A stretch of 64,000 nucleotides of DNA from JAHEDT01 sp963825615 (GTDB lineage: Bacteria; Desulfobacterota; Desulfuromonadia; Desulfuromonadales; BM103), in contig CAWGTV010000003.1 of assembly GCA_963825615.1 (NCBI GenBank), forward strand, positions 372,001-436,000, in the 5' to 3' direction. This document shows, piece after piece, positions 9,556 through 19,859 of this stretch. A model generated the notes under the pieces. The model saw only the letters and a list, made by a program, of their open reading frames with translations. It made no database searches and was not told where the DNA came from. Within the stretch, counting starts at the first letter, position 1, and the number at the start of each line of letters is the position of its first letter. The position numbers and the translations under genes were made by a program.

Positions 9556-10918
9556 TGTTCACCCCTTTCCGAGAGGACCTCTTTATAAATCTGCTCGAGA
9601 TCACAGACATACTCTTCGATCGTCCTTGGCGGCTCCGCATTTGCAGCCAATTGCTTCAACATATCGCGATCGTCGGATAACGAATCTATCAAGCGCGCTA
9701 AAGCGAGAGCGTCTCCTGCCGGAAACAAAAGGCCATTTTTACCGTGATGCACAATCTCTGAGATCCCCTCATGGTCGGATGCAATCACAGGGCACCTGGC
9801 CGCTTGTGCCGTATAGATGACCAGGGGGGTGTTCTCATGCCAGACGGAGGGCACCACAAGGACGTCAAGGGCAGCGAAGATCTTTCCGATCTCGCTGTTG
9901 GGGAAGGTGCCGCAAAATCTGATCCTGGGGTCGTCACCGGCAGCAGCTTTCAGCTTTTCCACATAGTTTGGATAACCCTCGAGGTTCCCATACAACAAGA
10001 CTTCCAGAGCACGCTCACGAGGAATCTGTCGGACCGCTTCGACCAGCACATGAGCCCCTTTATGCTCTGCGAGGGTGCCGACAAAGCCGATTCTCAATGG
10101 CACACTCCACCTCAGAAGGGGGCATTTTTTCGGCCGGGACAAAGTTTATGCCAAAGGGACAGGAAACAACCTTTTCCTCTTTGAGCCCATGTTCAAGAAG
10201 GATTCTCTGCATCAGCCGCGACGGAACGATCATCCTGTCCAGACGGTTCATTTGTTTTTCAAGGAAGGCGGGCCTTGCATATAGTGCTTTTACCAGCGGT
10301 GCAAACCACTGACTTGCAAACATCCCCTTATTGATCCCCCAGATCATGCTCCTGAGCATACAGTCCGGGAATATACTCAAGCGCCGGGAGGTCTTCTCTG
10401 GCTGAGACAAAGCAACAACATGGCGCAAACAGTTTACCCGAGACGAATCAGGGCCCTTGCATAGGGAGTGATCTGTTAACCGCAACTGACTCATCGGACA
10501 GATCAGCCAAAAATCAGTAGGAGTCATCACCATGGGGATGCCATATTCATGACAAACCTCAATCGCCGACGCAGACAACCTATGCAAGTGGAAAAAGTGA
10601 ACAAGGTCAGGCTTATGTTCTTTCAGGTAAGTTCGAAAAAAGGATGCAAACAATTGGTTGTTGTATTCCGCTTCAACGATATTGGGCTGCCCCCCCATGG
10701 GCACCCTGCCATGGTGGAACCTGGTGACGAAGACCCCTTCGATGCCAATAGCTGTCGAAGCGTTCGTTGTCATGAAGCTCCTTCCTGGCGGGATAACCGG
10801 TAAAGACCGACACCTCATGACCGAGCCTTTGCAGCATCTTGGCGGTTTCAAAAGTAAGAACTTCTGTCCCGGAACAGTGGTCCGGCAGGAACTGATGTGT
10901 GGTCAGAAGGACTTTCAC
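9552..10918 (-). CDS. Glycosyltransferase family 4, frameshifted
   Basis: About 455 residues in three frames. The GTG start at 10918 has an AGGA eight bases upstream and begins MKVLLTTHQFLPDHCSGTEV, the usual GT4 opening. The second frame carries LVHFFHLHRLSASAIEVC and MIVPSRLMQRILLEHG; the third carries IGFVGTLAEHKGAHVLVEAV and HENTPLVIYTAQAARCPVIA, the EX7E-type nucleotide-sugar-binding region of GT-B enzymes. Shifts lie near 10760 and 10110. The insert with cysteines (LICPMSQLRL to SRVNCLRH) recurs in the next upstream gene, so these two are paralogous or act in sequence on the same polymer. Donor unknown. Confidence 0.72.
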
Positions 10919-10965
10919 AGCAAAGGTCCTGATCTGTTAAATAAACAATTGCATCCCATAAGCAA

Positions 10966-12316
10966 TCAAATCAAGCCTTCCATAACCTTGGCATAAACGG
11001 CCAAGACTTCTTCAGTCATCATCCTCGTCGTTCGAGCGTATTCTGTAGAATCTGACAACTCGCGCGCTTTGACCGGTTCGGCTAGCGATACTCCTTCAAA
11101 ACTCTGAGCAAATCCGAAATATTGCCCCGCTTGAACACATAACCGTTTTTGCCTTCTTCGACAAATTCCGTCATCCCTTCAACATCCGAGACAATGACAG
11201 GGGTATGACTCGCCAAGGCATCGAGCAGGACCAGAGGGCTGTTCTCGTACCAGGTTGACGGGATTACAAAATAATCCAGCTCCGAGAATACTTTACCAAT
11301 CTCCTCCTTGGGGAAGGTCCCGCTGAAAATAGATGTCGTATCCACGAGCTCTCAGCGCCAGTTGTTCCATATATCTGGGGTCCTGATCTGCGGGCCCGAA
11401 GATATGTAGCTCCGCCCGCCCCGCGGCAGCTGTCGAAAAGCATCGACCAGGATATCCGTGCCTTTGTGAGCGGCAATCTGTCCGATATAACCGAATTTCA
11501 AGGAGGCCCTTCAGGGCGGATCTTTTTGGAGTTGCGCGACAGGTCCACACCGAATTTGATATCGTAGACAGGGACGGACAAACCATTCTGCAAATAAGCC
11601 TTTTTCAGAAATTGGGTCGGAGCGATCACGGCCCTATAGTTCCTGTATAGAGTCGCCAGGATGTCCGGCCGCATGGTTATGTCGAGCACCGTTCCGGCGA
11701 GTGCGCCCTTTCTTGCACCCGGGAGTTTAATCAGGATATTGAGCAATGATGCTAAAGGACTTGCCCAAGATGCATTTTCAGCGAGACGTTCTAATGCTGA
11801 TGCCCCGGGATGTTTGCTGTTGGCTTTCAGATAACAGGCCAGACAATTCGTGCGCTGCTGATTGGGGCCACGGCAGAGGCTGCCATCAGCAGCCTCGAGT
11901 TTGTTATTAAAGCAAAAACCGAAAAAATCTGTCAGGGTCGCGACAATTTTGATCCCGAGAGACTCTGCCACTTCAAGCAGAACCGCTGTGTGGTTAATCA
12001 AATGTGTAACATGAATAATGTCCGGCTTGATTTGCTCCAGCAAATCCCTGAGCAGGGGCCCCATCTCGGGTTGGTAATAAGTGTCCTTCACACGGGTATT
12101 CGGAAGGAAGTTCTTATCGATGCAGACGACAGGGATACCATCATAGTCATATCTTGAAACCACCGTGTCTTTTTTGGGTTCACCTGGGAAAACAGCGGAA
12201 ACAACAACAGGCTCATGGCCCATTGCTTTTAGATTCTTCGCAATGTTGTAGGTATAAGTCTCCGTGCCATAAAAGTGGTCAGGAAAAAAACAATGCACAA
12301 AAAGGGCTATTTTCAT
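10966..12316 (-). CDS. Glycosyltransferase family 4, heavily frameshifted
   Basis: The start ATG at 12316 overlaps the previous stop (ATGA) and gives MKIALFVHCFFPDHFYGTET, close to the start of the next gene (MKVLLTTHQFLPDHCSGTEV), so the two glycosyltransferases are related. Residues up to about 265 are intact. The C-terminal half is spread over several frames: a piece with RAELHIFGPADQDPRYMEQL, then FSGTFPKEEIGKVFSELDYF and NSPLVLLDALASHTPVIVSD (the EX7E region), then a tail ending VLAVYAKVMEGLI with a TGA at 10966. At least four shifts fall between about 11515 and 11085. The density of errors makes the exact sequence unreliable, but the family is clear. Confidence 0.68.
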
Positions 12317-14729
12317 CGCCCTGCACCTATTAACTGAACGTATAAAGAATGATAAGAATCGATCATAGCGGCCACTGAAAACATCTCATGAGCTCGTGAC
12401 CGGTTCTTCCTCCCGATCTCAATGCGTCGTCCCCTGTCATCCAGTAATTCGTTGATGATCTCGGCAAGCCGGCGGCTGTCCCCCGGTGGAGCCAGCAAAT
12501 CTCTGTCGTTGATTATCTCGGACAGAGCGCCAATATCGTAGCCAACCACGGGGATGCCGGTGCTCATCGCAAACGGGCTGACCTGGCCGAAGCTTTCCTT
12601 CCAGACCGGCGCAACGAACAAACTCATCTGGTTATAAAGTGCGGGAAGTTCCTCGTAGGAGACATATCCAGTAAAATTGAACGCATGGGCAACACCGGCA
12701 TCTTCAACAGCCCTCTTGTAGGGCTCCAGAAAGCTCCCACCACCAACGATGATCACTTTTGTTTGTGGACGCCGTTTGACCACTTCAATAAAGACATCGA
12801 TCGCCTGTTCGTTGAGTTTGTCCTGCTCCAAACGATAGACCATCCCGATACAATCATCAGGGACATCGTTCATGTCTTCTCTTTTGAAAATATCGAAGTT
12901 GCTGCCAGGATAGACCGTCAAAGCTTTCAGCCCTGACTCGCCAAAATTTTCAAGGACATAGTTGCTGACGTAGACATACTTGTCGATATGCTCGGCAATG
13001 TACGGGACGACGGGGGTGTTGATATTCTCTACAACCCTGCAGCCGAATTCTTCTGCCGCCCTGAAAACCTGTTCATACCAAGGCTTATCAATATCACCCC
13101 AGTAGTGGATATGGACAAGTTGTGGCCGGAATTTTTGTAAATATTCCAGGATGTCACCGTGACGGGTTCGGTCAGTGAATTCATGTACCGGCAATCCAAC
13201 ATAAGCAGGAGGGTCCGGTTTGTAACTGGTAATAACTTCCTGCTCATAACAGTGCCCCAGATGTTCAAACAGGTCGACAACCAAACGAGAGGATCCACCC
13301 GTCATGAAGTTTGCTAATGCGTGTACAATCTTAGGACGATCATCATTTGGTGGTTGAATCATCTTGACACGATAAGCTCCGGAAGATTTGTCCGATCCAT
13401 TTACAGGCGTTTTCTTCTTCCAGAAAAATCTTGCCCGGAACGCTTGTCCGGGCTGCCTTTGGGAGATCAGGATCTTGATGAGAGCTTTGAACGCGCGGAG
13501 AGCTTTTATAAGCAATATCTTCTCACTCTTGAGGATATCGAGCAGACCGTTCAGGCCAGCTTGACGATAAGTCTCAAGGGCGGCTTCGCTGGCGTGTAAA
13601 GCCGCTTGCTTCTTTTTCATAGCATCAGCCATCGTCGCTTCTTTGACTTTGATCATTTCCTGGATGGTATGGATCGTCGCGTCTTTGTCCTTGTTCATTT
13701 CCTGGAGGGTTTGGATCGTCACGTCCTTCCCTGCAAGGGTGTCTTGCATCGTCGCTTCTTTGACTTTGATCATCTCCTGGATGGTATGGATCGTCGCGTC
13801 TTTGTCCTTGTTCATTTCCTGGAGGGCATGGATCGTCACATCCTTCCCTGCAAGGGTGCCTTGCATCGTCGTTTCTTTGACTTTGATCATCTCCTGGATG
13901 GTATGGATCGTCGCGTCTTTGTCCTTAATGGCCTGGTCATAACGGACGACCTTCTGAAAACAAGACAACTTATCAAGACGCTCGCGATTCAGAGCCTTGG
14001 TATCGGAAATCATCTTGGCGACAAAATCGAACGTACTGTCAAAATTACAAGTGCCTTCCAGAGGTTTAAAGCGGGCATCAGAACAAACAGCGATAAATGC
14101 CACCGCCGGAAGATCAGTTGTCCTGCCATCAACATCCACCGAGCTGGAACTGAAGCCACCGTTTTGCAGGGGGGCATGCCTGTTGGGCAATCAGAACACT
14201 TGGCCGGATCCATTGCCTTAAGATCTGTACGTATTTGAAATGTTCACTTAACAGCCCGACGAACTCATCTTCATTCATTTCATGCAGATGAAATGGGTTC
14301 TCGCCGTAGTTCTCTGTCACCTTTGGGTTCGGTGTAGAGATAACAAGCTTCCCTGCCGGGGCCAACAGCCGGTGGATGCTTTCTATCGCCAAAGCCTGTG
14401 TCTTCTGGTCTACATGCTCGATCATCTCAAAACATGTGACCAGGTCAAAACTGTCGGCCGGAAGGCCATGTCCCAAATCATCACGCCGCTCGAAGCGCAG
14501 GCGCTCGTTTGTGATGCTCCTGCCGTGCCCATTGCAGGGCTTCTTCTGAAATATCCAAGCCGACGACAGATTCAGCCGCATCGGCAAGCATTGCTGACCC
14601 ATAGCCAGTACCACAGCCGAAATCCAGGACTTTCAAGCCCTTGGCAAGCGTCCTCGCCAAAACGTACCGCGGGATATGTTCATATTCAGCAATCTTGTTC
14701 CAGGTCCCTGGAACATATCGTTCGTGCAT
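12313..14729 (-). CDS. SAM methyltransferase - repetitive coiled coil - GT4 glycosyltransferase fusion (WbdD-like layout), frameshifted
   Basis: After frame repair this is one protein of about 800 residues. Part 1 (about 14729-14190) is a class I methyltransferase with motif I VLDFGCGTGYGSAMLA, post-I VVGLDIS, and SFDLVTCFEMIEHVD; it is split over two frames, and a third shift near 14200 leads into the linker. Part 2 (about 13930-13560) is a charged helical repeat forming a coiled coil. Part 3 (about 13360-12313) is a GT-B family 4 transferase with MTGGSSRLVVDL at its start and KESFGQVSPFAMSTGIPVVG as the donor site. It lies beside wzt/wzm and two more methyltransferases. A methyltransferase joined through a long coiled coil to a polymerising enzyme recalls WbdD, which caps and measures O-antigen chains. 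A TTG at 14777 is an alternative start. Confidence 0.7.
13630..13923 (-). repeat. 117-bp tandem repeat (39-residue coiled-coil unit), two full copies and a partial third
   Basis: Unit 1 spans 13807-13923, unit 2 13690-13806, and a partial third unit 13630-13689. Each encodes 39 residues beginning DKDATIHTIQEMIKVKE; units 1 and 2 differ at only four residues. Each unit is itself three related 13-residue blocks (KD-TIH-LQEM pattern), so the DNA has a 39-bp sub-period. The product is rich in Lys, Glu, Asp, Gln, Ile and Met and lacks proline, consistent with a coiled coil. Such near-identical direct repeats can gain or lose copies by slippage or recombination, changing the length of the rod in steps of about 39 residues. 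Confidence 0.9.
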
Positions 14730-14806
14730 GAATGTCGGAGAAATCACTTGCTCTGGCAGTACACAGAAGACCTGCAATACTTATCCAGTTGGTCGTAAGA
14801 GACAAA

Positions 14807-15642
14807 TCAACGGCATTGTTTGAACTCACAGAGGAGGCGTCCAAGGATGCGGCTCTCGACAACCTCGATATGCGTCCCATTTTAAGCGGCGCAGCAACGT
14901 ATCGAGCGCCTGGGCGGAGTAATAAATTAGATGGGAGGAGGAAGGCCGGTCACCAGACTTGTCGGGATCGGCAACGGCGTTAAAAGACCCTGTATTCGGC
15001 GTTGTTATTATAATTCTCGTTTGTGGCCCGATAGCCCCCTTACTGAAAAGAGCATAAAAAAGTTTATATGGATTGGCCAGATGCTCAAGAACATCCAACA
15101 TCAAGATCAGGTCAAATTGACAAGGGGGTAAATCCTCAACCTTCTCTACCAGGTAAATCTTTTCACCATGTCTTTCCTTGGCAATTTTCCGGGCGTGATT
15201 CAGAGCTTTCAACGCCGAAGCATTGCCAGCCTTTTTCAGAGGCGGCAGCAAGACGAGTCCCGTAACCACAGCCAATATCCAGAACCGTCAGGTATGAATT
15301 CTGAGCAGTAATCGCCTCGAAAGCATCTGCCAGGTAGTTCGGCAAGTTGTTTGTTTGCTCATCATCATCTTCATGGCCGAAGCTCCCCTCTTCGAACCAT
15401 TCTTGCTGATTATTCAGATCTTTCAGGTCAGACCTGTCCGACAATGGCCAGACAAAACTTGCAGAACAGCCCTGACAATACCAGAGGCTATGGTTCGGTT
15501 CGCAGAGCGGTCCGACAGCGGATGAACCACATATCATGCATCGCGACGGAGGAATTTCACCTGTGCCTGGCGTCGAACGATTTTGTACTTTTTTTGACAA
15601 AACTTCCTCCTGATAGGCAAATGATTTATTATCACTGTCCAA
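14807..15642 (-). CDS. SAM-dependent methyltransferase with N-terminal zinc-ribbon, frameshifted
   Basis: About 278 residues over three frames. The N-terminus has CMICGSS and, 18 residues on, WYCQGCSASFVWPL, a CxxC...CxxC zinc-ribbon-like module often found before methyltransferase domains in sugar-modifying enzymes. Motif I is VLDIGCGYGTRLAAASEKGW. The second frame has PCQFDLILMLDVLEHLANPY (motif II region) and IITTPNTGSFNAV. A last shift near 14885 gives a tail VVESRILGRLLCEFKQC with a TGA at 14807, more natural than the other frames. The TTG start at 15642 overlaps the previous gene. It probably methylates a sugar of the O-polysaccharide or is part of the chain-capping machinery. Confidence 0.68.
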
Positions 15643-16342
15643 CGGTCTTTTCGGCTATACACATCCAGTTAAGGGTATCTTCCGGGTCATAGAATTTCTT
15701 GTCGAGCCAAAGGAACAAGTGGTTGAGGGCACGATAAACGTATTTATTATGCACTCCCCTTTCAGACAAATGGCTTAAGAATATTTGTCCCAAAAGGGCA
15801 TAGACGCCACCGGTTGGGCGAAGGTCCTTGACAACAAAGCCATGCCTCTCGAGATAATCGAGCAAACCGTATCGTGTAAACCTGTGATAGTCATACGGCA
15901 CTTCATGATGTCGCCATTGCATGGGAGCGGTCAGCACTAGAATCCCGCCACTCTTCAACAGGCGGGCACACTCACTTAAATAAAAATCGACATCATTGAC
16001 GTGTTCGATCGCTTGAGTAGAAAGGATCGTGTCTACACTCTGATCCTCCAAAGGCACCGGTTGGTTGGGAGTAATGATTATATCGGGCTCGACCCCTTTG
16101 GCTGCAGCAACATCGGCGCCGATGTATTTTGTAATATTTGGCAGGAACAGTTCCTTGTAGGGTTGTCCTCCACAGCCATAATCAAGCATGACTCCCTTAA
16201 CCGAGTTGAGGGCCGTGTCCTTCATCCACGTAAAGAGAAGTGACAGAACAATATAATGATGGCTGTCATGAGTTATGTTCAGGCTGCTGATTCGTTCCAG
16301 ACCTTCAAGGGTATGAGGAATATCTACAACGGGTTCAGTCAT
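15632..16342 (-). CDS. SAM-dependent methyltransferase
   Basis: 236 residues from the ATG at 16342, just past the wzt stop. GVMLDYGCGGQPYKELFLPN is motif I, YIGADVA the post-I acidic position, and VDTILSTQAIEHVNDVDFYL the motif II/EHV region of Methyltransf_11 enzymes; GGILVLTAPMQWRHHEVPYD follows. The HHEVPYDYHRFTRYGL stretch is typical of methyltransferases in polysaccharide clusters. There is no zinc ribbon, unlike its neighbour. It is translated directly after the Wzt ATPase gene, which fits a role in modifying the O-antigen before export. Substrate unknown. Confidence 0.78.
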   Translation of the reverse strand: MTEPVVDIPHTLEGLERISSLNITHDSHHYIVLSLLFTWMKDTALNSVKGVMLDYGCGGQPYKELFLPNITKYIGADVAAAKGVEPDIIITPNQPVPLEDQSVDTILSTQAIEHVNDVDFYLSECARLLKSGGILVLTAPMQWRHHEVPYDYHRFTRYGLLDYLERHGFVVKDLRPTGGVYALLGQIFLSHLSERGVHNKYVYRALNHLFLWLDKKFYDPEDTLNWMCIAEKTVGQ

Positions 16343-16343
16343 A

Positions 16344-17552
16344 TCAGGTTTCTTTCCATGAACACGGATGGACAAACTTTCCCCAGGTCGGCAAGCCAGA
16401 CCGAACAGAGAAGGTCACGCTTGCATCAGTCATTGCATAACATAACGACAGGTCCTTGGAATAACAGGCGAACGCTGCATGGTAATCGCCTGGGGCAAGG
16501 CAATTTGCCAATAGGACAAGTTCTCCCTGCTTCGTTTCGCCAGGCATCGAAGCAGACCAATAAACCTGTTTTTCTCTACTTGTCTGTCCAAGGATCCAGT
16601 CTCCGTCGGCACGATAGACACTGACGGCAAAGATGGATTCATCAAGCTCCTGCTTAGCCCTAAGGGAAAATTTAAATTTGATATCCTGCCCTGTCTCGAA
16701 CAGGGGTGATTTCCCAGAAAACGCGGCACTGAATGATATCGCTTCAAATTCGGCCATCCCTGTATCCTGCTGGGGGATGATCTGTTTTGTGTCCGTGTCT
16801 TTAGTGGTTAGAGAAGCTCCTGTCATGAAGATGGAATAACCTTGGGCAACCGCAACGGGGTCGCCATCTTCTTTGACTTGACCGCCATCCATCCAGATAA
16901 CCCTGTCGCAGAACATTTGCAGGGTGCTTAAATCGTGCGTGACGAACAGAATCGTGACTTCCCTATGACGTAAAGAGGCAATCCGATCCATACATTTGTT
17001 TCGAAAGGCCAGGTCGCCAACACTGAGCGCTTCGTCAATGATCAAAACATCAGGGTCGACACTGATCGCAACGGCAAAAGCCAGACGTACGAACATCCCG
17101 CTCGAATAAACCTTGACCGGTTGATAAACGAAATCACCGATATCTGCAAAAGCCAGGATATCATCGACTTTTGCACTCATCTCAGCTTGAGAGAAGCCGA
17201 TTAAAGATCCATAAAAATAGACATTCTCAAGCCCGGTCATTTCGGGGTTGAAGCCTGCACCAAGTTCTAAGCAGGGCTAGTGACTCTGCCGGCAACGCTG
17301 GTATTGCCCACTGGAAGGCGTTAAAACCCCAGCAAGAATCTTTAACAGCGTTGATTTCCCCGAACCATTTTTGCCGACAATGCCTACGGTTTCGCCTTTT
17401 TTCACCTCAAAAGACAGGTCATTTAACGCATAGAAATCACGATGATACTTTTTCCGCAGAGGATGTAATGCTTCCTTTAAACGATCAACCGGGTCATCAA
17501 AGAGATGATAGACCTTGGTCAGATTATCAACCTTTACAGCAATATCACTCAT
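16344..17552 (-). CDS. wzt: O-antigen ABC transporter ATP-binding protein Wzt with C-terminal carbohydrate-binding-type domain, frameshifted
   Basis: The ATPase domain has Walker A GIVGKNGSGKSTLLKI (first frame), then after shifts near 17300 and 17265 LELGAGFNPEMTGLENVYF, the signature VYSSGMFVRLAFAVA and Walker B PDVLIIDEALSVGD, with the HDLSTLQMFC switch histidine. From about 16,740 to the end there is an extra beta-rich domain of about 130 residues (LFETGQDIKFKFSLRA, NCLAPGDYHAAFACY), the position and pattern of the Wzt C-terminal domain that, in E. coli O8/O9a, binds the terminal modification of the O-antigen and gates export. It forms a pair with the membrane protein just upstream. The frame breaks are probably sequence errors. 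Confidence 0.85.
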
Positions 17553-18365
17553 CTACAAGACATCCGCAAAGTGAGGGCGCAATCGATTGAAGACAACGGC
17601 ACCGGTGACAAACAGGACCCCGGCAAACACCCAGTAGTAAAGAGTGTAGACAGGGCGGTCCCAAAACCAGACGTTATTGACGAAGCAGTCCCGGTAACCC
17701 TGGATGATGTAATATATCGGGTTGAGTTTCAGATAAAAATGATACTTCTCGGGAACGATATCTTCAAGGACCAGAAGATCGGCGTCCCCCAGAAACCAAA
17801 TTGCAGGACCATTGGACACGATCTGCCCGATATCTTTGAGGAATATCACCAAGGCAGAGGTGAGCCAGGATAACCCCAGCAGCAGTGACGATCATGGCAA
17901 AGACGTAATAAAACAACTGAAAAGCATAAATGCGTTGGGTGAATGTTATAGACCATAAAAAACAGGAAGATGACACAAATGAAAAACAGATGAATCAGCA
18001 GTGCCGAAATTATTTTGACAATCGGCAACATGCTGACCCGAAAACACTACTTTTTTTACCAGATAAGCTGTTTTCAACAATGGAGTTGGTTGCGCTGGAA
18101 AGGCTGTCAGCAACAAAAAACCATGGGATAATCCCGGTAATCAAGCCAGAGGATAAAAGGAAAATTGTCGACCGGTGCCGATTTGAAACCTAATCTCAAA
18201 AACAAACCAGAAGATCAGGATCGTGACAGTAGGCTGGATAAATGCCCACAAAAGCCCAAGGTAGGAGCCCAGATATCGCGTTTTGAAATCACGTGCGGTT
18301 AATTGCAGGATAAGTGCGCGATTATGATATAAATCCAGCAGGAATCTCAAAAACTGTCTGATCAC
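17553..18365 (-). CDS. wzm: O-antigen ABC transporter permease Wzm (ABC-2 type), heavily frameshifted
   Basis: Four overlapping frame pieces give an ABC-2 permease of about 270 residues. The start is the GTG at 18365 (MIRQFLRFLLDLYHNRALIL), with an AGAGG nine bases upstream; then ARDFKTRYLGSYLGLLWAFI, the amphipathic N-terminal helix region typical of Wzm/TagG, followed by several hydrophobic helices and the C-terminal piece NPIYYIIQGYRDCFVNNVWF and a last helix VFAGVLFVTGAVVFN. Shifts lie near 18150, 18030, 17960 and 17850. It ends directly against the wzt start. With Wzt it forms the exporter of a polyprenyl-linked O-polysaccharide across the inner membrane. Confidence 0.8.
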
Positions 18366-18386
18366 TAAAGGAGACCTCTATACCTG

Positions 18387-18935
18387 TCAAAAGCATTCGG
18401 CATTGGCAAAAACAGGGGCATTGGCGTCCTTGGGAGCCAAGACGGGGGCTAGACCCTCCTGGCCATTCGTATAGCCAGTTGAGGATCATCCCAGCAAATA
18501 CACCTTTCATATTCCGGCGCATAATAATTGGTCGTTTTATAAAGGAATTCAGCGACTTCGCTCAGGACAAAAAAGCCATGGGCAAAGCCTTCCGGGATCC
18601 ACATCTGGCGCTTGTTATCCGCCGACAGATGAGCGCTGACCCACTGCCCGAAGGTCGGCGATTTTTTTCTGATGTCCACGGCCACATCAAACACCTCACC
18701 GACGACGCAACGGACCAGCTTTCCTTGCGCCGCGGGAGGCAGTTGATAATGCAAGCCACGCAGCACACCCCTGGTCGACCTCGAGTGATTATCCTGGACA
18801 AAGCGGGTATTTATCCCTGTCGCTTCACACCAGGCTTTTTCATTGAAGCTTTCGTAAAAAAACCCACGCTCATCACCAAACACCTTGTGGCTCGATGATC
18901 AGAACATCAGGGATCTCAGTGGCAATCACTTTCAC
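18387..18935 (-). CDS. rfbC: dTDP-4-dehydrorhamnose 3,5-epimerase, frameshifted
   Basis: The GTG start at 18935 overlaps the rfbA stop and gives VKVIATEIPDVLIIEPQ; removing one G near 18888 leads to VFGDERGFFYESFNE, the RmlC opening. STRGVLRGLHYQLPP holds the catalytic histidine, VGEVFDVAVDIRKKSPTFG and IPEGFAHGFFVLSE are typical cupin-fold segments, and the length of about 182 residues fits the family. A second shift near 18465 changes DDPQLAI into the tail LAPVLAPKDANAPVFAN, ending at the TGA at 18387. It catalyses the third step of dTDP-L-rhamnose synthesis. The four rhamnose genes are contiguous. Confidence 0.9.
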
Positions 18936-19816
18936 AATTGAACTCCATCGTTCAAAATCATCTCAAGGTATTCACGATAACTGGACTTGGGAGTATCTGC
19001 TATAACTTTCAGCATTTCCTCCTCTGACAAGTAGCCTTTGCGATAGGCGACCTCTTCCAGGCAGGCTATTTTCAGCCCTTGACGGGCTTCCAAAGTGCCA
19101 ATAAAGTGGCTCGCTTCAAGCAGGCTCTGGTGCGTACCGGTATCGAGCCAGGCAATCCCGCGCTCCAATTTTTCAACCCTTAGTTCCCCACGGCGGAGGT
19201 ATTCCACATTGACATCGGTAATCTCCAGTTCCCCTCGCGCAGACGGGGTGAGGTTCTTGGTGATCTCAACGACCTTGTTGTCATACATGTAAAGTCCCGG
19301 TACGGCATAGTGAGATTTCGGTTTCTCAGGCTTTTCTTCGATGCCGATGGCTTTTCCGGTTTTGTCAAATTCCACAACACCGTATCGTTCAGGATCGTGG
19401 ACCGGATAGCCGAAGACCTTGGCCCCCGCAGAGAACTCGGAGAAAATTCTGGTCAGTCCCATCTTGCCGTAGAAGATATTGTCGCCAAGAATCAGGCTCA
19501 CAGCATCCTTACCTATGAACTCTTCACCAACGAGAAAAGCCTGTGCAATCCCCTTGGGCTCCGGTTGAACCGCATATTTCAGTCTGATGCCAAAGCGCCT
19601 GCCGTCACCGAGCAAAGCCTCGAAACGCGGGGTGTCCTGAGGCGTCGAGATGATCAGGATGTCCTGCACCCCTGCGCGCATCAACGTGGAGAGCGGATAA
19701 TAGATCATCGGCTTGTCATAAACCGGTTGCAGCTGCTTGCTTGCCACCAAAGTCAACGGATAGAGGCGCGTCCCAGCACCACCAGCAAGAACAATCCCTT
19801 TTTTAATACCGCTCAT
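18932..19816 (-). CDS. rfbA: Glucose-1-phosphate thymidylyltransferase
   Basis: 294 residues, the usual length. The nucleotidyltransferase signature GIVLAGGAGTRLYPLTLVAS is at residues 7-26, followed by KQLQPVYDKPMIYYPLSTLM, QPEPKGIAQAFLVGEEFIG and SLILGDNIFYG with the metal-binding Asp. IAWLDTGTHQSLLEAS near residue 225 is the conserved RmlA C-terminal region. It makes dTDP-glucose from dTTP and glucose-1-phosphate, the first step to dTDP-rhamnose. This is the only rhamnose gene here without a frame break, and it overlaps rfbC at its stop. Confidence 0.95.
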   Translation of the reverse strand: MSGIKKGIVLAGGAGTRLYPLTLVASKQLQPVYDKPMIYYPLSTLMRAGVQDILIISTPQDTPRFEALLGDGRRFGIRLKYAVQPEPKGIAQAFLVGEEFIGKDAVSLILGDNIFYGKMGLTRIFSEFSAGAKVFGYPVHDPERYGVVEFDKTGKAIGIEEKPEKPKSHYAVPGLYMYDNKVVEITKNLTPSARGELEITDVNVEYLRRGELRVEKLERGIAWLDTGTHQSLLEASHFIGTLEARQGLKIACLEEVAYRKGYLSEEEMLKVIADTPKSSYREYLEMILNDGVQL

Positions 19817-19859
19817 AAATACGTCCCCTTACATAGTTCAATCAATGAACTGCTGAGAT

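Noticed and set aside
13630..13923. CRISPR-like array
   Set aside because: Repeats are contiguous 117-bp coding units without unique spacers, and no cas genes are present.
13606..14238. Repetitive plus-strand protein (HRRFFDFDHLLDGMDRR repeats)
   Set aside because: It is the reverse reading of the 117-bp coiled-coil repeats; the minus-strand reading continues into clear methyltransferase and glycosyltransferase domains.
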